Of a stretch of 64,000 nucleotides of DNA, positions 11,154-22,246 are shown in pieces. Source of the DNA: Beta vulgaris subsp. vulgaris (lineage: Eukaryota; Streptophyta; Magnoliopsida; Caryophyllales; Amaranthaceae); the NCBI RefSeq assembly GCF_026745355.1, contig NC_079209.1, positions 45,958,971 through 46,022,970 on the forward strand, read 5' to 3'. Within the stretch, counting starts at the first letter, position 1. Each line of letters begins with the position of its first letter. The notes beneath the pieces are model-generated. The model searched no databases and was not told where the DNA came from. It saw only the letters and a program-made list of their open reading frames with translations. Made by a program: the position numbers and the translations under genes.

Positions 11154-11542
11154 GTAAGCTATAGTAAAACTGATTGTTTTTAGGATTTTAGCTTACTGTT
11201 TTTGGGATAATTATGAGTTATCTATACATGCTTGTCATATCTAAGGTTGTGGAAAATCATTTAAGGAAAATATTCTGTTTTATACGAGAAAAAACTTGGA
11301 TTATCGGTTTAAGCTACATAAGGATTAAAACTATATTCTTTTAGCTTTTATGTGTAGCGATTGATTTGTGGAAATTATGTGAATTTTCGAAAATATGATG
11401 TGATATAACTTACTGATTCATACATGAATTGTAAGTGATTACTTCGAAGTGTTGTATGTAAATTTTTTGTGTTGATTTATGATGTTTGGAATGATAATAA
11501 ACACCACAATTATATTCAGTAAGACCTTTACACCATTCAGCA
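11154..11542. other. AT-rich spacer, nothing recognised
   Basis: No coding, repeat or terminal structure is visible. It includes the undefined 3' break of the minus-strand copia fragment that follows. Confidence 0.5.
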
Positions 11543-12289
11543 CTAAAATTTCATTTTGGACAATGAAGGATGTCCTAATCTAGTATGAAGAAGATCTAGT
11601 TGATTCTTGGAATCAATCTTAGGTTTAAGCATGCTAGTAGCTGTTTTATTTGGCAAGTTATGCACATGTACACTCTCACCATCATTATGTACATTTTCTA
11701 CTGTGTAACAACCCACATACTCATCAACATTACCTTGACTTGTTGTAGTCTGAATAAAATAGTAGAGACCATGTGTATTTTTGCCAACACCAAGCAGCAG
11801 AGAAGTAGAAGGGTCCTGGAAAATATACCCCGTTCTAGTAAACTTGACTTGAATATCACTTTGTTCAATCAGCTTACCAATTGACATCAAGTTGTGTCTA
11901 AATTCGTTGACTAACAATACATCATATAACACCAATTGGTCATTTAAAACCACATCTCCCATAACCTCAACATGAATCTGAGTCCCATTAGGCAGTCCAA
12001 CCTTAATAGGTTTATTTATAACTCTTTTGTTTGACAATATGCTCTCATCATATGTCATATGATCACAGGCTCCTGAGTCTACAATCCATACACATTCATG
12101 TTGCATTTTGCTCATAGTACAATTAAAAGAGTGAGAAATTGTACCTGCAAAATTAGCATAAGAACATGTTGCACCACTGATATCACCACCTTCTTGTTGC
12201 TTGCCTTTCATTGCCTTCATAACCTGTTGACAAATAGTGTTCAGCATGTCACTGTTAACCATTTCAGTTGCACCAACTGAATCATCCAC
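11543..12289 (-). pseudogene. pol: copia protease / GAG-pre-integrase fragment
   Basis: The 248-codon frame contains the copia protease motif WIVDSGACDHMT, a downstream VGLPNGTQIHVEVMGDV stretch typical of this protease region, and LLHTRLGHPSLSKMKF, the start of the GAG-pre-integrase zinc motif (H-X-L-GH). The frame stops immediately after that motif, so the catalytic integrase core, RT and RNase H are lost. There is no zinc knuckle upstream, which fits an internal deletion between the two gag-pol pieces. Confidence 0.85.
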
Positions 12290-12307
12290 AGACTATCTTC
12301 TTCTTTA

Positions 12308-12607
12308 TCAGCTGTAGAGTAAAGCACGTTTCCATTTAGGATAATCTTTATGATTTTCAGCAGGTTTTAATATTTCACCATTGATGAATCTTTCTTTGTT
12401 TTTAGCTATTAAAGCACGTTTTACATTTCTGTTCCGGCAAATAAAATTCGCACCATTAAAAACAGTAGAAAATAATGAAGATGTTGGATTATCAGAGTTA
12501 GCAACGAAATAAGGATCAAAATTACCTCCTTTGATCAATTGCAAAGAATTATTCGTAGAAGTTTCAGTTGTATTAACATCTTCAATCACCATTGTTATCA
12601 CAATCAA
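12308..12607 (-). pseudogene. gag: copia gag N-terminal fragment
   Basis: The 99-codon frame contains YFVANSDNPTSSLFSTVFNG and NVKRALIAKNKERFINGEI. This is the start of plant copia gag, the DUF4219-like segment before the UBN2 domain. It then runs into a deletion junction of about 20 bp before the protease-containing frame. Confidence 0.8.
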
Positions 12608-12760
12608 GAATCAAATCAATTTGCAGAAAGAATTACTCAATTTCCGTCGCAAGATTTGTGCAAGAAATTTTGCAATTGCAAGAAACTACGCAACAATTCA
12701 CAACGAAATAACAGAATTTCAGAATGTAAAATTCGAAACCTCAATCTCAGAATGAGATTA

Positions 12761-12774
12761 GAGCTCTGATACTA
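12761..12774 (-). other. copia primer-binding site (initiator tRNA-Met type)
   Basis: On the minus strand the sequence is TAGTATCAGAGCTC, one mismatch from the usual TGGTATCAGAGC. It directly follows the LTR end. Confidence 0.75.
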
Positions 12775-12966
12775 TGTAGAAATCTAAACATGGAGAGAAT
12801 TTAGAGAGAGAAAGAGAAGAAGAATTGTATTACTGATAGAAATGTTATCTCACAAGGATGAGAGAAGCAAGCTATAGCTTATATACTTAGCTCATAACAA
12901 ACTTCTAACTAACTTATAACAAACTTTATTACAAGAGAATAAATTATATAATATAACTCCTATACA
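12775..12966 (-). repeat. 5' LTR of truncated copia element (192 bp)
   Basis: On the minus strand it begins TGTATAGGAG and ends TTTCTACA next to the primer site. A TATA box (AGTATATAAGC on the minus strand) lies near its middle, followed by a CT-rich tract. This short LTR is normal for small plant copia lineages. Confidence 0.75.
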
Positions 12967-13298
12967 TGTTAAATCCCCCCCTTAATAAGTTGAACCTTGT
13001 TATTACCTTATTTGAGCCTTCATTAGTGAGCTCGTTTACGACTGAGTTCTCATGCTAGGATTTTCGAAAATTCATGATTTGATTATGGAAAAAAACCTTA
13101 CTTTTCTCCCATCATATGGCACACGCGATCTAAGTTTCATTAGAAAAAAACACCTAAAAATCGATTTTTCCTAGTTGTTTTTCTAAACTAATTAACCATC
13201 ATTTCCTTGGTTATTTGTTCCTCTGAATATCGACTATATACTTCATATACCCATTCACTCATCTACATACCAAACCCCTAGCTAAGCATATAAATCAT
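12967..13298. other. Spacer between two copia elements
   Basis: No gene is visible. It ends with ATCAT (13294-13298), the left copy of the target duplication of the complete copia element; the same host sequence continues at 18285. Confidence 0.6.
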
Positions 13299-13525
13299 TA
13301 TTAAGGGCACTATAGTCTTTTAAATACATGTTTAAGATATTTTCTACCTAAGAGAGAGTGATGTAATCTATTTTGTCTGGTTGTTAAAAGCTTCCTATAT
13401 AACTGTATTGTGTGCTGCCAAGTTGGGTGGATCAGTTAATACAAAAATTCTCTTTCTCTCATTTCCTTCTGTGCTCTAATATTCCTCTGTGAGTGTGAGA
13501 ATGTTTACTGACCATTCAATTATCA
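13299..13525 (+). repeat. 5' LTR of copia element
   Basis: It begins TATTAAGGGC rather than the usual TG and ends TTATCA. The 3' LTR begins the same way, so the TA start was inherited, not acquired after insertion. TATA-like TATATAAC lies near 13400. Confidence 0.95.
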
Positions 13526-13538
13526 TGGTATCAGAGCC
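13526..13538 (+). other. Primer-binding site (tRNA-iMet)
   Basis: TGGTATCAGAGCC immediately follows the 5' LTR and matches the classic plant copia primer site. Confidence 0.95.
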
Positions 13539-13740
13539 ACCACACTGCACACTGGACTGAGCAAAATTCTCCCTGAAACTTTCTTTTCTCTTTCTTAAAA
13601 ACCCTAAATTCAAACTGACACCCTCCTACGCCGTGGTTCTTCTAGGCCAAAATCTAGAGCCTCCCTTTTCTCCCTTACATACAAAATTGAATCTTGGTGT
13701 GTTCCTTTCTTCCTTTTTTCCTCTTCTTCTCTCCTAAACA

Positions 13741-14952
13741 ATGGCAGCAGGAAGAATCTCATTTCAAGATATGTTGAACCCTGTATTTCTTCATCCCTCT
13801 GATAGCTCAACTTCCATACAAATTAACAAGCTTCAGGGACCAGCTGATTATAGAGCTTGGCGCAGAACAATGGAAATCAACCTTGCTTCAAAACGTAAGC
13901 TCGGATTTGTTACTGGAACTGTGCCTGTTCCCACTGATGATGAAATCAAAGTTGAGCTCTGGGAAACCTGCAATAACATGGTAATCGCTTGGCTTACTAA
14001 CAATCTCTCATCTTCAATTCGAAAATCTGTGATGTACATGACAAATGCTAAAGAGATTTGGCTGAATCTTGAAAAACGCTTTTCTCTCACTAATGGTTCA
14101 CGCAAATACAAACTGAACAAAGACTTGTTTGAAGTCAAACAAAATGTTGTGTCAATAAATGAGTATTATACCTCAATGAGATCAATGTGGGAAGAGTTGG
14201 ATACTCTAAATATGTTGCCTGTAATTGCTGAACCCAGTGTTGAAGTAAAAAGCCTATTAGATACCATTGAACTTCACAAAGAAGAGTCTAGATTATTTCA
14301 GTTTTTAAATGGCATAGATGATGTTTACAGTCACCATAGAAGTCAATTACTGATGCTGACCCCCCTTCCCAATGTTGAGAATGCTTGTGCTGTTCTGATG
14401 CAAGAGGAAGCTCAAAGAGCTCTCTTGCATAGACCAAAAATTGATGATACAGTATCTGCTATGAATGTGTACAACAATTCTGAAAAATTGGCTGTGTGTA
14501 ATGTTTGCAACAAAAAAGCGCATACAGGTGATAAATGCTGGTTTGTTGTGGGATTCCCAAAGAGGAATCAAAACCCTAAAACATTTCAACCCAAAGCCAA
14601 GCCATACACCTATCCTACCTCCAAATGGAATTCTCCATCTAAACCTTACAAGCCTAAGTTGGCTAACAATGCTCACACTTCACTTTATGCTCCTTCTACC
14701 TCTGATACTGGTGGCCTTCTCTTCAGCCCACAACAACTTGCTCAATTAGCTAAACTTCTGCCTCAAATCACAAATACCAAACATACAGAAACAGATGATG
14801 AACTTGATGTTCATTTCTCAGGCATGCTTACCTGCCAACCTAACTCCATATCCTCTGATGAATGGATTGTGGACAGTGGAGCATCTGACCACATGACTCC
14901 TCACCTTTCGAACCTTGAACCCACATCTACCAAAACCTACTGTCCACCATAA
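13741..14952 (+). pseudogene. gag-pol: copia gag and start of protease
   Basis: The 403-codon frame starts at ATG 13741 (MAAGRISFQDMLNP). It carries the copia gag core (YRAWRRTMEINLASKRKLGF and VIAWLTNNL at roughly residues 38-95), a CX2CX4HX4C zinc knuckle (CNVCNKKAHTGDKC, near residue 255), and the protease motif WIVDSGASDHMT near residues 375-386. A frameshift near 14930 ends it early. The natural continuation is in the frame starting ATAAACCTTCCC at 14949. Gag would form the particle and the aspartic protease would process the polyprotein. Confidence 0.92.
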
Positions 14953-15893
14953 ACCTTCCCACAGGTGCCACAAGCCTTGTCTCTCATGTTGGCACCACCC
15001 ATCTCCCTAATGGACTTGTCATTTACAATGTCCTATGTGTACCTGATTTCCATCACAACCTCCTTTCATTCCAAAAACTCATAAAAGATTCTAACTGTGA
15101 AGTCCAATTCTTTCCCACCCACTGTCACATCCTTGATTCCACTTCAAAAACTATCCTAGCAACTGACACTGCTAGACATGGCCTGTATTACCTCTCCCTT
15201 CCTTCTACAAGCACCTCCAACTCACCTTCATCTCTTACAGCCACTGTCTCCTCAACTATAAACACTCAGAATCCTATAGACCTTTGGCATCACAGACTAG
15301 GGCATGCCCCTGTAGCCAAGATCAAACTCCTTCCCTGCATCCCACCTAACACTCCTACTTCCCATAAAATTTGCCTCACCTGTCCCATGGCCAAGTTCAC
15401 CAAACTTCCCTTCAACCTCAGCACCTCTCATGCCTCTCAACCTTTTGAACTCATTCATATGGATATCTGGGGTCCATATAGAGAATGTATCAAAGGCAAA
15501 TACAAGTACTTTCTCACAATTGTGGATGACCACACAAGACATACTTGGGTCTACCTATTACAATACAAGTCTGACTCTCTTGCAACCCTGGAAATCTTTC
15601 TAGCCTATGCCCAAACACAATTTTCCAAAGTCATCAAACATATAAGGTCTGATAATGCCCTAGAGTTTGATGATGAACCTTGCAGACTCTTCTTCACTTC
15701 TCATGGAATCACAAATCAGACCTCTTGTGTTAAAAGACCTGAACAAAATGCCCGTGCTGAAAGGAAACATAGACACATTCTTGAAATCAGCAGAGCACTC
15801 AGATTTCAAGCTGGTCTTCCCCTCTCTTATTGGGGAGACTGCACTCACTGTTGTCCACTTAATCAACAAGCTTCCCACCCCAATCCTTCATAA
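14933..15893 (+). pseudogene. pol: copia protease end and integrase
   Basis: The frame is open from about 14933 to 15893, with no ATG until 15387 because it is internal to the polyprotein. It holds the rest of the protease region and the GAG-pre-integrase zinc motif (LWHHRLGH ... CLTCPMAKF). The integrase core follows, with the three acidic positions in DIWGP, SDNALEF and AERKHRHI. The strand-transfer region reads RPEQNARAERKH, where family members usually have an NG or NGV pair after Q, so this part has drifted. A frameshift near 15836 moves the reading frame. Confidence 0.9.
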
Positions 15894-16356
15894 CATAACC
15901 CCATATGAAGTCTTATTTGGCAAACCACCATCCTATGATCACCTAAAAATATTTCGCTGCCTTACTTTTGCTACTAATCCTGCTTTTCCAAATGACAAAT
16001 TCTCTCCTAGAGGAGTTCCCTGTGTCTTTCTTGGGTATCCCTCAACTCAAAAAGGATACAAACTTCTCAACCTCACCACCATGCTCACATTTGTGTCAAG
16101 AGATGTGCGCTTTAATGAAACTATATTTCCTTTCTTAACAACATCTGTGAACTCATACATGCATCCTATCCTTGATCCTAAACCATCTCCTCTGACTCCC
16201 ATCTTTGATGACTATGTTTACTCTGATGTAACACCTTCACCCTCTCCTGCCCTAAGCTCTCCCATCACCACTCCTCATCCTACTTCTCCTATACCTCCTA
16301 TTAATCTCCTCCCACCCGCTCCTCTCAGAAGGAGTTCCAGAACCCATGTTCCCCCC
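15836..16356 (+). pseudogene. pol: copia integrase C-terminal region
   Basis: After the 15836 shift the frame reads ETALTVVHLINKLPTPIL, then PYEVLFGKPPSYDHLKIFRC and GVPCVFLGYPSTQKGYKLL, which are conserved integrase C-terminal blocks. A Pro/Ser-rich linker follows and ends in LRRSSRTHVPP. The frame is lost at the C-run near 16350-16356; a one-base length change there is enough to join it to the next block. Confidence 0.9.
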
Positions 16357-17270
16357 CTCCTGGCATCAAGATTTCATAACTAATCCCCCACCTCACATCT
16401 CTAATATGGCTTTCACCATTACTCAACCTGAATTCCAGTGCTTTCTCACCACTCTAACCAATAACCAAGACCCTATACATTTTAAAGCTGCCCTTCAGCA
16501 CCCCCACTGGATCACTGCTATGAACATTGAGGTTACAGCCCTGGAAAAAAATAACACCTGGGATGTCACTCCTCTCCCATAAGGAAAAGTCCCTATTGGC
16601 TGTAAGTGGTTATTTAAAACCAAGTACCACCCTGATGGTACAATAGAAAGACACAAATCAAGGTTGGTTATCCTTGGTTGTAAACAAAAGCCTGGAGAAG
16701 ATTATGACCAAACCTTTGCACCAGTGGCTAAAATGACCACTGTCAGAACCCTTCTGGCAGTTGTTGCCCTTCAATCTTGGCACACCACTCATATGGATGT
16801 GACAAACGCGTTTTTGTATGGTGATCTTACTGAAAAAGTGTACATGAAGCTCCCTCTGGGCTACACTCATCATGGTTGCAGAATACATTCTAACTCCTCC
16901 ATATCTCCTCACCCTCCTTCTAATGTTTGCAAACTAAACAAAGCTTTATATGGCCTAAAGCAAGCTCCCCGTCAATGGTTCTACAAGCTTTCTACTACCC
17001 TTCTTCACCTTACCTATACACAATCAAAATCAGATTACAGTATTTTTGTCAAACACACATCCACCTCTGTCACTCTTGTACTCATATATGTTGATGACTT
17101 GCTAATTTGTGGCAATAGCTCTACTGAAATTCATCACCTTAAAACTATGCTCTTTTCATACTTTAACATGAAAGACTTAGGTGGCTTGAGATACTTTCTT
17201 GCATTGAAATTGACAGAAGTGCTGCTGGTTTCATTCTATCTCAAAACAAGTATACCCTTGATCTGCTAAA
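16346..17270 (+). pseudogene. pol: copia reverse transcriptase
   Basis: The frame carries NIEVTALEKNNTWDVTPLP, then an in-frame TAA at 16580-16582 where a Gln codon is expected. It continues in the same frame with the RT palm motifs DVTNAFLYGDL, LNKALYGLKQAPRQWF and the catalytic YVDDLLI near 17090. A one-base loss near 17197 (in FLALKL, expected FLGIEI) shifts the frame and gives a stop near 17269. The copia RT is recognisable throughout but could not be translated as one protein. Confidence 0.93.
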
Positions 17271-18044
17271 AGAGTTTGGTATGTACCAAGTTAAACCACT
17301 CTCTCTTCCCATGGATACTCACCTTAAGCTTACCCCTGATAAAGGAGACCTTCTCCCTGATCCTACTCCCTATCAAAGGCTCCTTGGTAAACTAATTTAC
17401 CTTACAATCACAAGGCCAGACATTTGCTTTACGGTTCAGCTCCTAAGCCAATACATGCATCAGCCTACCACAGTTCACATGCAAGCTGCTAAAAGGTTGT
17501 TGAGATACTTATCAGGCACTCATACCCAAGGTATTTTCTTGGCTTCCACCTCAGGTGCTCACCTCACTGCTTACTGTGACAGTGACTGGGCCAGCTGTCC
17601 AGTAACCAGGAGATCAACCACTGGATTTTGCATCTTCCTAGGTCAATCTCAAATCTCTTGGAAAGCAAAAAAACAACCTGTGGTGGCTCGTTCCTCAGCT
17701 GAAGCAGAATATCGGGCCATGGCCCTAACCACATGTGAGGTGACATGGCTTACAGCCCTCCTGAAGGACCTTGGTCTTCAGCATCTTCCTCCTACAACAC
17801 TTAACTGTGACAACCAAGCAGCTCTGGCCATTGTTGCAAACCCAGTTCTACATGAACGCACCAAACATGTAGAAGTTGACTGTCATTATATCCGTGATCA
17901 AGTCAAGGCTGGCACAATTATTCCTCAACATGTCACTTCATCAGACTAGGTTGCAGACATAATCACCAAGATTCTCTCCGTGCAACAACATCAAAAGCAT
18001 GTTTCCAAGCTGGGAGCTTCAGTCAAGCCTTCCGCCTCAGCTTA
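17200..18044 (+). pseudogene. pol: copia RT end and RNase H
   Basis: The frame continues from [20 protein letters not shown] through the conserved [18 protein letters not shown] and the RNase H block with [19 protein letters not shown] and [17 protein letters not shown] at 17947-17949 interrupts it where Gln is expected (SSD-stop-VADIITK). The polyprotein then ends at TAA 18042-18044, directly in front of the purine tract. RNase H would remove the RNA strand during reverse transcription. Confidence 0.93.
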
Positions 18045-18052
18045 AGGGGGAG
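18041..18052 (+). other. Polypurine tract
   Basis: CTTAAGGGGGAG directly precedes the 3' LTR and would prime plus-strand synthesis. It overlaps the polyprotein stop codon. Confidence 0.85.
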
Positions 18053-18279
18053 TATTAAGGGCACTATAGTCTTTTAAATACATGTTTAAGATATTTTATA
18101 CCTAAGAGAGAATGATGTAACCTATTTTGTCTGGTTGTTAAAAGCTTCCTATATAATTGTATTGTGTGCTGCCAAGTTGGGTGGATCAGTTAATACAAAA
18201 ATTCTCTTTCTCTCATTTCCTTCTGTGCTCTGATATTCCTCTGTGAGTGTGAGAATGTTTACTGACCATTCAGTTATCA
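18053..18279 (+). repeat. 3' LTR of copia element
   Basis: It aligns to the 5' LTR without gaps with six substitutions, five of them transitions. It ends TTATCA and is followed by the target duplication ATCAT. Confidence 0.95.
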
Positions 18280-18284
18280 ATCAT

Positions 18285-19539
18285 GATATACTCTCATGTC
18301 TAAACCGCCACACTTTGACACAAAACCAAGTACCATGCATGAATTTGATATTTGTTTGCTTGCGTGGCATAGTTTCTCCCTCAGATTAAGAGCCTCTTTA
18401 TGAAACCTCTACATGTTGCCATATAATGTTAGTTACCTTTTCAACCATCCTAAATAGCCATGGTGCTTTTGTAAAACCTCTATTGTTAGTCTCCCTCCCG
18501 CAACGGTGGAACTTGACATAGCAAGCTTATTCTCCGAAACTTGCTTTTATATGTTAAAATTTGTTGTAAATATTTAATTAGCTAGTGATTGCGAATAAGT
18601 ATTTAAGTAAGTATTTGAGTATATGTATCTTATATAAGTAAAGTTCCGCTTTATAAGGGGAAGTAGTTGAATAAGCAGTGATGAACAACATTTATAGAAT
18701 GGGTTTTGCTCATACTGTGTATGGAGCAAGTATTGCTCTGGAGCGGGAGTTACTCCTTTGTGTAGGGTCATGACCTTAAAGTCTTGCAAGAAAAGTATGA
18801 AAAGGTGGGGAGACGTCCCACTAAATTCTAGAGATGTGGCTTAGCCCTCTCCAATCGTGTTCCTTCCTTGATATGTTTTATGATTAGTTTTAAGAGTATT
18901 ATATATATCTGTATCATGTATTGAAATTGATATATAATATTTTAAAATAAATAATATTGGAATATGACTATGGAAGATACAACGTATTTTTATTAAATTT
19001 AAAAAGAAAAAAATAAATGTGTTTCTGAGCAAATATAAACTTATTTGTAAATAAGTATAAAAGTATATATGAGGAAGATCAATGGATTTTTGAGTATATA
19101 TAAATACATTTATGAATATTACAATATTTCTGCTTTGAGTACAATTAAGAATCAATTACGTAATTTCAGCCACTTCATTGTTTTGAGTGTGAGCTGACCC
19201 ATTTTGTTCTTTAAACATGTACTAGATGCAGGATTAAAGTGAATGTTCGCATTGTAGTCATGATCAATGTGTTTACTTCCGCTGCTATAAGATAATCTAA
19301 TGTATACAATGATTTTGGCTTGTTAAACATTTATTTTCGGTTTATACTCTAAGTACTCAAGTTATGTTGTATAACTATGTTACTTTAACTTATTATCGTA
19401 ATATGCTTGTATACTACCGGATTACATATCTTTCTCTAGCATGAAAGGTAGAGAAGGTGTGTAAGTCTTCCCTACCAACCTATCTATTCAGATGCTTAAA
19501 TCTATGATACATAGTAATAGGTCTTAATTAAGATGCTAT
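18285..19539. other. AT-rich intergenic DNA, possibly degraded LTR
   Basis: No gene is visible. The part around 18640-18850 (GGGAGACGTCCCACTAAATTC and surroundings) has an LTR-like texture, but I find no paired ends or second copy. Confidence 0.4.
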
Positions 19540-20894
19540 TTAGAGTAGCCTGCTACACCCTTTGTAAGTAGTTTGGTCATACCCATCTTCTTCATAAACC
19601 ACTTGGATCAAATTTAGATATGCCCTGGCCTCATCCTCTAACTCACTTTCATTCATTACATTGATCTCATAGTCTGATTTATCATCAACACTTACTTCCT
19701 CTTGGTAATAGATATCATTGGAATCATCATCATCACCAACCTTTGCTTCATTTTCACTCAACCCAATGTTAGAATCCTCACCCCTGAATTTACTCCTTGT
19801 ATTCAGTTCAGCATTATCCTCAGCCTCTTGAGTACTTTTTATATGTCTAGGAGTTAGGAGTAATCCTAGTTTTTTTGTTGACCTAGACAATTTCTTAGGT
19901 CTTTCATGCCTCTAGGTAGTTTGGTAAAAACTATATTGAGTTGGTTGTTGAGTTGGGAAAGACTGACTTGCTTGCTGACTAGGGAAGGGTTTCTATGGTT
20001 GCTCATTAGGGAACGTTTTACTTGGCTGCTCAGTTAGAAATGTTTGACAAGGTTGACCAATTTGAAATTTTTAACTAAGCTGCTTAATATTTCTTGCTGC
20101 ACTTTAACTGTTTTGAGTGGATTAGGGTGGGGTTTGGTGTGGGTTTGTGATGGTTTTAGTGGGTTGGTCAGTATTAGAAGGTGAAGTTGGATTAGCATAC
20201 TCATTATGGGTTGGTGAATCTGGGTGGGGGTTTGGTTGGGTTGCTCAACTGTGGAGTTGAAGTTTGTTGGGATGAGATGGGCTCTGTTGGTGGAGTGAAA
20301 CTTGATTTGGGGTTTGTGGGCATAGGCCAGGTATTGCTTGATAGGTTGTGGTTTTTGCTTAGGTTGGGGGTTTGGGCTTTGGTAGGGGACTTACTTTTTC
20401 TGACAGTTTGCTTCATTCTTGTTAGGGTTTAGGCTTTCTTTGGTTTTGGGGGTTGTACTTGGCGTTTAGAGTTTTATTTGGGTTTGGGCTCGAGGAAATC
20501 TATAGATAGTGGCTCAACATTGGACTTGTCCAAAATTTCAGGGCCATCATATGTTGGATCCTTCCTCACTAACTCTAAATCCTCCTTTTTTTCTCTGCCT
20601 AAATAGCTCCTCTTCCTGACTTCTTCTCTTACGTTACTTTCTTTCAACTTCCCTTTTCTCTCTACTTTTGCGTCTCAGCTTCTTCTCTTTCTCTCTGCCT
20701 TTCCATCTTAGCTTTATATATGGCCTTTTTTTTTTTTTTTTTGCTTCAATACCTTCCCTAGGTATCTAACTCATCATCACATTTTCACTATGACTCCCTC
20801 TATCCTCCACAAATAATATAATATCCTCTACACTCCTATAAACCTCATCATATTGTCCAAATCCTCCTAAGTTGTTACCTCTACCATGTGACAT
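19540..20894 (-). pseudogene. Degraded leader region of a Mutator-like or other transposase
   Basis: On the minus strand ATG 20894 opens MSHGRGNNLGGFGQYDEVYRS and stops at 20766. Further coding-like pieces follow: a Lys/Glu-rich part, a Pro/Thr-rich part (20416-20204) and an acidic part (19890-19540) with DDDDSNDIYYQEEVSVDDKSD. A basic, then Pro-rich, then acidic N-terminal half is common in plant MuDR-type transposases. However, no catalytic domain, SWIM zinc finger or MuDR core is present, so the family is uncertain. Many stops interrupt it. The promoter region just upstream (20889-21010) has an inverted relative at 29400-29535. Confidence 0.4.
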
Positions 20895-21010
20895 CCTGCT
20901 TTAAACAGTTATACTTAGTGACCCTAATTCACTTAAAACATAACTAACCACCTAATTAAAAGTGAATGACTAACATGTCCCCTAAGTTAACTATCCTAAC
21001 AAAATATAAA
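20889..21010 (-). repeat. Leader/TIR-like sequence, inverted copy at 29400-29535
   Basis: The minus-strand text just upstream of ATG 20894 aligns with plus-strand 29425-29535. Shared strings include AGGATAGTTAACTTAG, GGTCACTAAGTATAA and AGGATGTCA. By eye about three quarters of positions agree over roughly 110 bp. It could be a terminal inverted repeat or promoter shared by two copies of one element family. Confidence 0.6.
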
Positions 21011-21044
21011 CAAAACCACGCTTTTTGTTCCTCCTCAAAAACAC

Positions 21045-21421
21045 TTTGGCTCTGTTTGGCATTACTAGCTGAAATCAAACTGAAACTGATAAGTTAACTG
21101 AAACTGATAAGATAATGCTGAAACTGATAAGGTGCTGAAACTGATAAGGAACTGATTAGTTTAATTGTTTGGCAAAATTAGTTGATTAAGTTGATAAATT
21201 ATTTTTAGCAAAATTAGTTGTTGTCAAAATTTTGGAAGATTTTTCCAAAATTTCATCACCTGATTGTGAAAAGCTAAATTTTTAACTTATCATTTAAGTC
21301 ATTTTAGCACCTGAAATTTTATTTTAGGTGCTCCCAAACACTGCTAATCATTTTAGCACCTAAAATATGTTAGCACCTTATCATTTAAGGTAGCTAAAAT
21401 GCTTCCCCAAACAGAGCCAAA
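21045..21421. mobile_element. MITE with TTTGGCTCTGTTTGG ends (377 bp)
   Basis: The left end TTTGGCTCTGTTTGG and right end CCAAACAGAGCCAAA are exact inverted repeats. The inside includes four copies of CTGAAACTGATAAG (21080-21150), and an extended inverted structure is likely (GCACCT and AGGTGC strings). GGCTCTGTTTGG-type ends occur in hAT- and Harbinger-like MITEs. No clear target duplication is seen, so I do not assign a superfamily. Confidence 0.8.
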
Positions 21422-22246
21422 ATGTTCTTTTTTTCTTCTCCCCCCATGCGATTTCTATGGCTTTCTAAATTTGCAGTTGCTCATCAGACAAAGATGGCAA
21501 TTAATGGTTGCATCAAATGGGTGGAGATGAATTATTGTTAATTTTGTTGTTTTTCTTGAATTATTGTTGTTATTTGAGGTGATGTATGCGATTGGAATTG
21601 GAAAAAGCATCACATTTCTGTTGCAGTAGATGATGAAGTGCTTGATTGGTATGTTTTCTAATTTTGAGGAGTTTTTAGCAAGAGGCTAGTAGATTTCGTA
21701 TGAATAGTCCATACCCTGTATCAGAAATATTGCCTTGTGTGAATTCAAACAATATGAATTAGGTTTTAACGCATTTCGATTATTCTTAGATATTTATGCT
21801 GTGCAAGATATAGGCCTTGTAGTGGTCGGTATGGTGAGAGACGCTATCTTGAATTTTGTTTTGCAACTGAGGTATGGTTGTTATGCTGAGTTTTCTCACT
21901 AGCCTGTTTTACTGGATATACCCTTCTTAACTTTGCATTCCCCTTTCTTTATTCCTTCCACACCCGTTTCCTTCCCTAGCTAATACTAACTAATAATTAG
22001 TGCACTTGGTTATGGCTTTCCTTCGATCCCTTTTTCTTATTCTCAATGTCCATCAAAATTTTTATGCGGACGGTGTTACTATTAACTTTAACAAGGATGA
22101 ATACCGAACCAGAATGATAGAGACATAGATGCAAGTATTTGATACGAGTACACACATAGTAATATCTCAGACACAAGGTTAGAAAAAACTCAAAAAAGCA
22201 ACAACGAATTTGCCTGAATTTGTACCTCAGATTGATTGCAACCCGT
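21422..22246. other. Unassigned sequence, no gene
   Basis: AT-rich with small fragments resembling an untranslated leader. Near 22205-22240 it contains GAATTTGCCTGAATTTGTACC and CTCAGATTGAT, strings that recur just right of the CACTA element (29233-29310). The CACTA element therefore landed in a locally repeated sequence. Confidence 0.45.

Larger units (their letters stand above)
11543..12966 (-). mobile_element. Truncated copia element, minus strand, one LTR
   Basis: Read on the minus strand: LTR (12966-12775), primer site (12774-12761), start of gag (12607-12308), then a jump directly to late gag, protease and GAG-pre-integrase (12289-11543). Most of the central gag region and the zinc knuckle are absent, and everything after GAG-pre-integrase is missing. 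No 3' LTR is visible. It is a defective fragment. Confidence 0.8.
13299..18279 (+). mobile_element. Complete but mutated Ty1/copia element (4981 bp)
   Basis: Two 227-bp LTRs (13299-13525 and 18053-18279), a primer site, gag-pol and a purine tract are all present, flanked by the 5-bp duplication ATCAT (13294-13298 and 18280-18284). The LTRs differ at six positions by my count, about 2.6 percent, so the insertion is fairly recent. Domain order is gag, protease, integrase, RT, RNase H, the copia order. Four frameshifts and two nonsense codons make it non-autonomous now. The short LTRs and total length resemble the Ale/Retrofit group, but this is an inference. Its right flank contains no other fragment of the family. 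Confidence 0.95.
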
